Assembly: GCA_041393535.1 (NCBI GenBank)
Contig: JAWKJY010000009.1
Location: 124,001-188,000, forward strand
Length of the DNA stretch: 64,000 nt
From: JAWKJY01 sp041393535
GTDB lineage: Bacteria > Actinomycetota > Thermoleophilia > Gaiellales > Gaiellaceae
Direction of reading: 5' to 3'
A model generated the notes under the pieces. The model was not told the origin of the DNA, did not search any database, and saw nothing but the letters and a program-made list of their open reading frames with translations. Position numbers and translations under genes: made by a program. Positions 58,844 through 64,000 of the stretch are shown in pieces (position 1 is the first letter of the stretch; each line of letters begins with the position of its first letter).

Positions 58844-60890
58844 ATGCTCAGGGTCGATCCGATCACCGGCAGGATCCGCCTCGGCGGCGCGGGACTCGTC
58901 TCGCTCGCCGCGAGCGCGGCGATCGCGCTCGGCGCCGCGTCGTCCGCGGACGCCGCCGTGACGTCGACGTTCGGCGCGGGCTCGCTCCTCGTCTACGGGG
59001 ACGCGGCGGCGAACACGATCAAGGTCACGTGCATCATCGGGGCCGTGTTGATCGACGGCGGCGGGGGCCTCGCGAACCCCGGCGATGGGAGCACTGCCGT
59101 CGCGTGTTCGTCCGTCACGTCGATCTTCGTCGACGGTGGCGATGGCCCGGACGTCATCACCCTCGAGAACCTCCAGACGCCGCAGTACCCGGCGGCAGCC
59201 GCCGTCTCCGTTCTCGGCGGCGGCGCCAACGACACGATTCGCTTCGCCCAGCTCGGGAACGAGCGCCACGACCCCGCTCGGTGCCACGATCGAGGGCGGC
59301 GACGGGAACGACGACATCCTCGGGACGAACGCCGCCGACACGATCCGCGGCGACGGCGGCTTCGACACCGTCGACGGCGGGGCGGCGACGACCAGCTCGC
59401 CGGCGGCTCCGACACGCTGCCGACGACCGATGCGCCCGACACGATCCGCGGTGGCACGGGCACCGACCGGCTGAACGAGAAGCTCCTCCCGGCGGCGCGG
59501 GCACCGACCTCGTGACGGTCGCCGCCAGCGGAGCGAACGGGTCGCTCACCTACGCGGGGCAGACCGACACGCTGCAGGACGTCGAGCAGCTGAAGCTGAC
59601 CGGCTCGAGCGAGGGCGAGGACGTGAACCTCGACGCGTGGACGCTGCCGGCGACGATCCTCGGCGGCGGCGGGTCGGACCGGATCCTGCTCACGCGCGAC
59701 GTCGACATGGTCGGCACGAGCACGATCAACAACGTGATCGGGCCGGAGAACACGAGCGACACGATCGCCGCGGCCGGCGGCGGGGAGATCGCGCTCGGCT
59801 CCTCGACCCCGTCGTCTCCGGCGGTCCGGGCGCGAACCGGCTCGACTTCTCCGCCTACAACGGTCGTGCGACGATCGGGGGCGGGAGTGGCGACGACACG
59901 ATCCTCGCGGGCACCGCGTCCGGCCTCGGCGGGTTCGTGAGCATCCTCGGCGGCACCGGGAACGACTCGCTCGTCGGCAACCAGGGCTCCGACCGGCTGC
60001 TCGGCGAGGACGGCGACGACGTCCTCGTCACCGGCTCGACCGCCGGCGGGCTGACGGCGGACTCGCTCGACGGCGGCGCCGGAACCGACCGCGTGGCATC
60101 GACCGGGGACGTCGCCTTCACGCTCTCGGACACGACCCTCTCGGGCGTCGGGACGTCCGTGCTCGTGTCGATCGAGCGCGCGGCGCTGACGGGCGGGGCG
60201 GGGACGAACCTCGTCAAGCTCGAGGGCTGGAGCGGCGAGGCGACCCTGGACGGCGCGGGCGCGGGCGACACCTACGCGATCACGCTGACGGGCGCGACGA
60301 CGTCGCGGACGACGATCCAGGACAGCGGCGCCGACGGGCAGGACTCGCTCACCCTGCCGGACTGCACCGCGACGACCGTGACGCCGACGCTCGTCACGCG
60401 CGCCGGCGAGTCGATCGCGCTGTCCGGCGTCGAGGGCCTCCCGTGCGGGGTCACCGCCGGTGCCCCCGCGCCGCCGCCGGCCCCCTCGCCGACGGGCACC
60501 GGCCCGGGAGCGGTCGTCCCCGTCGTGGCGCGGGTCGGGCGGCCGCTCTCGCCTCGAAGGACAGGCTCTCGGCGCTCGTGCGCGTCGCCTGCGCGGCGGC
60601 CGCGGAGGCACGTGCCGCGGGACGGTCGCGCTGAAGGCGACGGTCGCCGCGCGATTCGTCCTCGGCAAGGGCACGCCCCGGCGGACGCTCCGGCTGGGCA
60701 GCGCCGCGTTCGTCGACCTCAGGCCGGGACGCACGCGCAGCGTCCCGGTGGCGCTGACGAAGCGGGGCCGCGCCGTGCTGACGCGGATCGGCTCCTGCGG
60801 GTCGTCGTCACCGTTCGCGCCCGCGACGACCGCGGCGTGCACCGGGTCACGACCGGCACGCGGACGCTGAAGGCGCGCCGGGCCCGCTAG
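58844..60890 (+). pseudogene. Secreted RTX-like calcium-binding repeat protein, multiply frameshifted
   Basis: The start ATG 58844 follows GGGAGGGGG. The N-terminus is a signal peptide (RLGGAGLVSLAASAAIALGAASSADA, cleavage near residue 37). Calcium-type nonapeptide repeats follow, spread over several frames: GGDGNDDILG, GGSGDDTILAG, GGTGNDSLVG, GEDGDDVLV. The C-terminus (GTVALKATVAARFVLGKG, LRLGSAAFVDLRPGRTRSVPVALTKRGRAVL) is a beta-rich stalk domain common in surface proteins of this group. Breaks fall near 59270, 59385, 59500, 59812, 60540, 60602 and 60795, each of one base or so. As sequenced no full protein can be made, but the total length (about 680 residues) and all domains are present. 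Confidence 0.7.
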
Positions 60891-63841
60891 GAGGCCTGCC
60901 CGGCTCCCTGGCGGGCGGCGGGCCGCTCGAGCCCCCACGAGAGCTCGACGGTCGTCGAGCGCGCGCCGGTCCTGATCGCGACCTGCTCGCTCGTCTGCCG
61001 CATGATCGGGATGCCGAAGCCCCGCGCGGGGTCGCCGCTCGACTGCCGCCAGCGGCCGCGGTTCGAGATCCGCACGGTCAGGTCGTCTGCCGTCCGGCTC
61101 GCGGTCAGCGCGATGCGGGCCGGCTGCTCGCCGCCGACCTGCGCGTGCTCGACGGCGTTCGTGCAGGCCTCGCCCGCCGCGAGGAGTACGTCCTGCCAGA
61201 GGCGCTGCGGGACGGGCGAGTCGAGGAGCCACTCGCGCAAGCGCGTGCGCGCGACCGAGATCGCGGCCGGGCTGGGGTCGAGCGCGACCCGCAGCGGCCG
61301 CGTGCTGCCCGGGAGCGTCCGCGCCGCCAGGACGACGGTGTCGTCGTGGCTCGCGATCCCGCCGCTGGCCGCGCGGGCGAGCTCGGCGACGAGGTCGAGC
61401 TCGCTCACGTTCAGCGTCTCGAGCTGCTGGCCGAGCCAGGCGAGCCCCTCGTCGAGCGGCCGTCCCCGCCGCTCGACGAGGCCGTCCGTGTAGAGCACCA
61501 CGAGGGCGGGGCTCGGGACGACGAGGCCGATCGGCTCGTAGCGGGCGTGCGGCGCGACCCCGAGCGGCAGCCCGGTCGGGCGCACCGGCACGACGCGGCC
61601 GTCGTCGCCGCGCAGGAGCGCCGGCGGGTGGCCCGCGCACGCCGCCGTGATCGTCGCGCCGTCCGCGGCGACGTGGAGCAGGAAGGCCGTGGCGAAGAAG
61701 CCGTCGGCGTGCTCGGCGTGGACGAGCGCGTTCAGCGAGCGCAGGATCTCCGCCGGCCCCTGGCCCAGCCGGGCGTACGCCCGCGACGCGTGCGCGAGGA
61801 GGCTCATCGTCGCGGCGGCCTCCGTCCCGTGGCCGACGACGTCGCCGACCGAGAGGAGCACGCCCCCGTCGCGCGTCTCGAGCAGGTCGTACCAGTCGCC
61901 GCCCACGTCGTGCGTCTCGCTCGCCGGCCGGTACGTCGCCGCGGCCCGGACGCGCCTGGTCTCGAGCGTCGCGCGCGGGAGCAGGCTCCGCTGCAGCGCC
62001 AGCGCGAAGCTCCGCTCCTCCTCGAACAGCCTGGCGCGCGCGAGCGCCTGGGCGGCCTGCGAGGCCATCGCGAGCAGGGTGTTCCGCTCGAGCCCGGTCC
62101 AGTCGTGGGCGCGATCGTGTTCGATCGAGAAGAAGCCGAGCGGCTCGTCCCCGTGCGCGAGGGCGAGCACCGCGCTCGCGTCGTGCGGGCGGCCGATCAG
62201 GGCGGCGCTCGACGGGAAGCGCGCCGCGTGCTCGGCCCCGTCGCGGAACCAGACCGCGCTCCGCTGACGGGTCACCTGGGCCGCGACGGCGTCGACGTCG
62301 AGCGGGAACGAGCGGAAGCGCTCGACGAGCTCCGACGGGAAGCCGCGCTGGACGACCAGCTCCAGCTGCTCCCGCTCGTCGAGCAGGCTGCACCAGCCCG
62401 CGGCGGCGCCGACGACGGCGACGCCCTCGTTGACGAGCGCCTCGCAGACCTGCCGCCGCGTCGCCGCGCGGGTGAGCGCGGCGGTGACGCCCTGCAGCCG
62501 CTCGGCCGCACGGCGCGCCTGGCGCTCGGCCTCGAACAGGCCCGCGCGCTCGAGCGCCTGCGCGCACTGGCCGGCCACCGCCTCGAGCAGCGCCCGGTCG
62601 TCGGCCGCGAAGGCGCGCGCCTCCCGGAAGAGGCAGACGAGCGCCCCCATCGCCTCGCCCGACACGCGCAGGAGCGGGACCGCGGCGCGCGCCTCGAAGC
62701 CGGCGGCGACCGCGCTCGACGTGGGCGAGCTGCGGCGCCAGTCGGCGCGCGAGCCGATCCACGAGGGAGACCGCGTCCGGATCGCGTCGGGCCCGGCGCG
62801 CCGGGCGGCGAGCGGCAGCCGCGCGGCGCCCGCGACGACGTCGTCCGGCACGCCGACGCTGCGCACGAGCTCCACCACGTCGTCCGGTCGGAGCAGCGAG
62901 ACGAGCGCCCCGTCCGCGCCGAGCGTCGTGTGCGCCTGCGCGACGATCGCGTCGAGCGTCTCCTCGAGGTCGACCGCGCGCGCGAGCGCGGCCGTGACGT
63001 CCTGCAGGCGCGCGGTGCGCACGCGCGCCCGATCGGCGGCTGCGAGGGCCTCGCGGATCCGCTCCTCGGCCTCGCGCGCGGGCGTCACGTCGACCGTGTG
63101 GCTGATCACCCGGACGGCGGCGCCGGCGGCGTCGCGCACGACGCTCGCGTGGTGGGCGACGTGCAGCCAGCGGCCGCTCGCGTGCCGGATCCGGTAGGTG
63201 GTCTCCCAGCGGCCCGCGCTGCCGGCGAGCCTGGTCTCGACCAGGCGCTCGACGGCCTCCCGGTCGTCCGGGTGGATGCGCTCGAACCACCAGTCGGCCG
63301 TGGGCGCCGCCTCGTCCGGGCCGAGCCCGAGCAGGCGCTCGATCCCGCTCGAGCGGACGACGCGGCCCGAGGCGATGTCCCAGTCGGCGACGAGCCCCTG
63401 GGTCGCGTCGGCCGCGATCCGGAAGCGCTGCTCGCTCAGCTCGAGCGCCGCGAGGGCGTGGCGCAGCTCGGTCAGGTCGACGAGCAGCTCCGCGACGCCG
63501 ACCGGCTCGCCGTCGACGAGCAGCGGCAGGGCGACGCTCCGCGCCCAGCGATCGGAGCCGTCGCGGTGGAGGCGCCGCTCCTCGGCGCTGCGGACGGCCC
63601 CGGTCGCGAACACGTCGGCGATCCACGAGCGGAAGGACGGCGCGTCCGCCGCCGGCACCGTGGGCGGGAGGCGCCCGAGCACCTCGCCGCGCTGCCAGCC
63701 GAAGAGGCCCTCGGCGGCGCGGTTCCAGGCGGTCAGGCGGCAGCGCCGGTCGAGGGCGGTGATCGCGACGGGCGCCTCCTCGAGCGCGCGACGCAGCCCC
63801 TCGTCGGCGACCCAGCCGCCGCGGCGCCTCCGCGCGCTCAA
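60887..63841 (-). CDS. PAS-PAS-GAF-GAF-SpoIIE phosphatase-HATPase regulator (RsbU/RsbW-like fusion)
   Basis: 984 residues from TTG 63841, chosen for a GGAAGG 6 nt upstream; an in-frame TTG at 63952 is possible. Domains, rough residues: PAS 20-130 (ALEEAPVAITALDRRCRLTAWNRAAEGLFGW), PAS 145-260 (WWFERIHPDDREAVERLV), GAF 290-440, GAF 460-600, PP2C/SpoIIE 610-815 with metal site DVGGDWYDLLE near 649, HATPase 845-970 with GEACTNAVEHA and GRGFGIPIM-like ATP-lid elements. Such fusions dephosphorylate an anti-sigma antagonist and re-phosphorylate it through the HATPase part, controlling a SigB-like factor. The stop overlaps the RTX gene stop by 4 bp. Confidence 0.9.
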   Translation of the reverse strand: MSARRRRGGWVADEGLRRALEEAPVAITALDRRCRLTAWNRAAEGLFGWQRGEVLGRLPPTVPAADAPSFRSWIADVFATGAVRSAEERRLHRDGSDRWARSVALPLLVDGEPVGVAELLVDLTELRHALAALELSEQRFRIAADATQGLVADWDIASGRVVRSSGIERLLGLGPDEAAPTADWWFERIHPDDREAVERLVETRLAGSAGRWETTYRIRHASGRWLHVAHHASVVRDAAGAAVRVISHTVDVTPAREAEERIREALAAADRARVRTARLQDVTAALARAVDLEETLDAIVAQAHTTLGADGALVSLLRPDDVVELVRSVGVPDDVVAGAARLPLAARRAGPDAIRTRSPSWIGSRADWRRSSPTSSAVAAGFEARAAVPLLRVSGEAMGALVCLFREARAFAADDRALLEAVAGQCAQALERAGLFEAERQARRAAERLQGVTAALTRAATRRQVCEALVNEGVAVVGAAAGWCSLLDEREQLELVVQRGFPSELVERFRSFPLDVDAVAAQVTRQRSAVWFRDGAEHAARFPSSAALIGRPHDASAVLALAHGDEPLGFFSIEHDRAHDWTGLERNTLLAMASQAAQALARARLFEEERSFALALQRSLLPRATLETRRVRAAATYRPASETHDVGGDWYDLLETRDGGVLLSVGDVVGHGTEAAATMSLLAHASRAYARLGQGPAEILRSLNALVHAEHADGFFATAFLLHVAADGATITAACAGHPPALLRGDDGRVVPVRPTGLPLGVAPHARYEPIGLVVPSPALVVLYTDGLVERRGRPLDEGLAWLGQQLETLNVSELDLVAELARAASGGIASHDDTVVLAARTLPGSTRPLRVALDPSPAAISVARTRLREWLLDSPVPQRLWQDVLLAAGEACTNAVEHAQVGGEQPARIALTASRTADDLTVRISNRGRWRQSSGDPARGFGIPIMRQTSEQVAIRTGARSTTVELSWGLERPAARQGAGQAS

Positions 63842-63955
63842 CGCGAGCCTTCCGCAGCCGGCGCCTGCCGGCGCGGGGCGACGAGCCCGTGCGCCATCGG
63901 AGCGTGCTTCCCGTTCCGGCCGAGCGCGAAACCCGCGCGGCGAGCTGGTCAATGC

Positions 63956-63973
63956 GTACCGAACGGTCGGTAC
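63956..63973. promoter_or_regulatory. 18-bp palindrome, TetR-type operator
   Basis: GTACCGAACGGTCGGTAC: arms GTACCGA and TCGGTAC are perfect complements around ACGG. The form ACCGAnCGGTCGGT is the usual operator of TetR regulators in actinobacteria. A TACACT (-10-like) at 63984-63989 points rightwards out of the window, so the operator probably controls a gene, perhaps tetR itself, starting after base 64000. It lies about 115 bp upstream of the SpoIIE start. Confidence 0.6.
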
Positions 63974-64000
63974 ACGACTCGTCTACACTCGGCCGACCCG

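Noticed and set aside
59550..63626. A 1358-codon open frame on the minus strand across the RTX and SpoIIE genes
   Set aside because: It is in a different frame from the SpoIIE product, is an Arg/Ala/Gly-rich string without domains, and is explained by high GC content and lack of stops.
1..64000. tRNA, rRNA, CRISPR, toxin-antitoxin, phage or restriction-modification systems
   Set aside because: No cloverleaf-like segment, regular spacer array, Cas, integrase or methyltransferase-nuclease pair was seen; the only restriction-like trace is the truncated helicase at 51.9 kb.

Overview
The window is very GC-rich (roughly 73-75% by eye). Its proteins are rich in Ala, Arg, Gly and Asp, GTG starts are frequent, and genes are commonly coupled by 4-bp ATGA or GTGA overlaps. 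ECF sigma, SpoIIE-type phosphatase, STAS, DUF1206 and MMPL genes occur together. This fits an Actinomycetota chromosome, and the flavour suggests Thermoleophilia (Solirubrobacterales or Gaiellales). That placement is inference: there is no rRNA or marker gene here. I saw no tRNA, CRISPR array, phage gene or intact insertion sequence.

Layout. (1) 0-10.6 kb: an amidohydrolase cut by the left edge; an ECF sigma factor facing a STAS protein; an SDR; a P450-ferredoxin pair; a decayed hydantoinase-type hyuA/hyuB pair abutting a HEAT-repeat fragment; and an SDR-SnoaL-hydrolase operon. (2) 10.6-16.1 kb: an HpaB-type flavin hydroxylase operon, a MaoC-like protein, and a VOC/AraC/VOC/RibD-like set. (3) 16.2-22.3 kb: GNAT, a zinc/DUF2325-like protein, an MMPL exporter, a methyltransferase, a tyrosine phosphatase and DUF1206. 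Two candidate stress-sigma promoters lie here. (4) 22.3-31.5 kb: one long minus-strand operon (NTF2-like, HyuA, short HyuB-like, HyuB, Crp/Fnr regulator, alpha/beta hydrolase, LLM oxidoreductase) with a divergent cyclase-family gene. (5) 31.5-34.5 kb: structured noncoding DNA, small proteins, a Vms1/baeRF-type ribosome-rescue candidate and a 30-bp tandem repeat. (6) 34.5-40.3 kb: an ABC exporter operon carrying an unknown TIM-barrel-like protein, a hydrolase and an SDR; divergent from it are protocatechuate 3,4-dioxygenase genes pcaHG behind a short leader ORF. (7) 40.4-48.1 kb: a tight six-gene operon of three glycosyltransferases, two APH-fold kinase-like proteins and an ABC exporter. (8) 48.1-55.3 kb: a nine-gene minus-strand catabolic operon (Rieske oxygenase and ferredoxin, SDR, HpaB hydroxylase, class II aldolase, imidase/allantoinase-like protein, isochorismatase-type amidase). 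(9) 55.5-64 kb: an orphan nuoB, a polysaccharide deacetylase, an FAD oxidoreductase, a secreted RTX-like protein broken by frameshifts, and a PAS/GAF/SpoIIE/HATPase phosphatase. A TetR-type operator lies at the right edge.

Overall this looks like the catabolic and accessory part of a soil actinobacterial genome. Oxygenases (P450, HpaB, LLM, Rieske), SDRs, hydrolases, hydantoinase-type enzymes and an intradiol dioxygenase suggest breakdown of aromatic and N-containing ring compounds or amides. Exact substrates cannot be read from sequence.

Single-base frameshifts are unevenly spread. They cluster in hyuA/hyuB copy 1 (about 5.2-7.5 kb), the NTF2-like gene (29.8-30.1 kb) and the RTX-like gene (59.2-60.8 kb), with single hits in several other genes. 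The broken frames keep good family similarity on both sides of each break. They are therefore either very recent pseudogenes or local sequencing errors, and I mark them as such.
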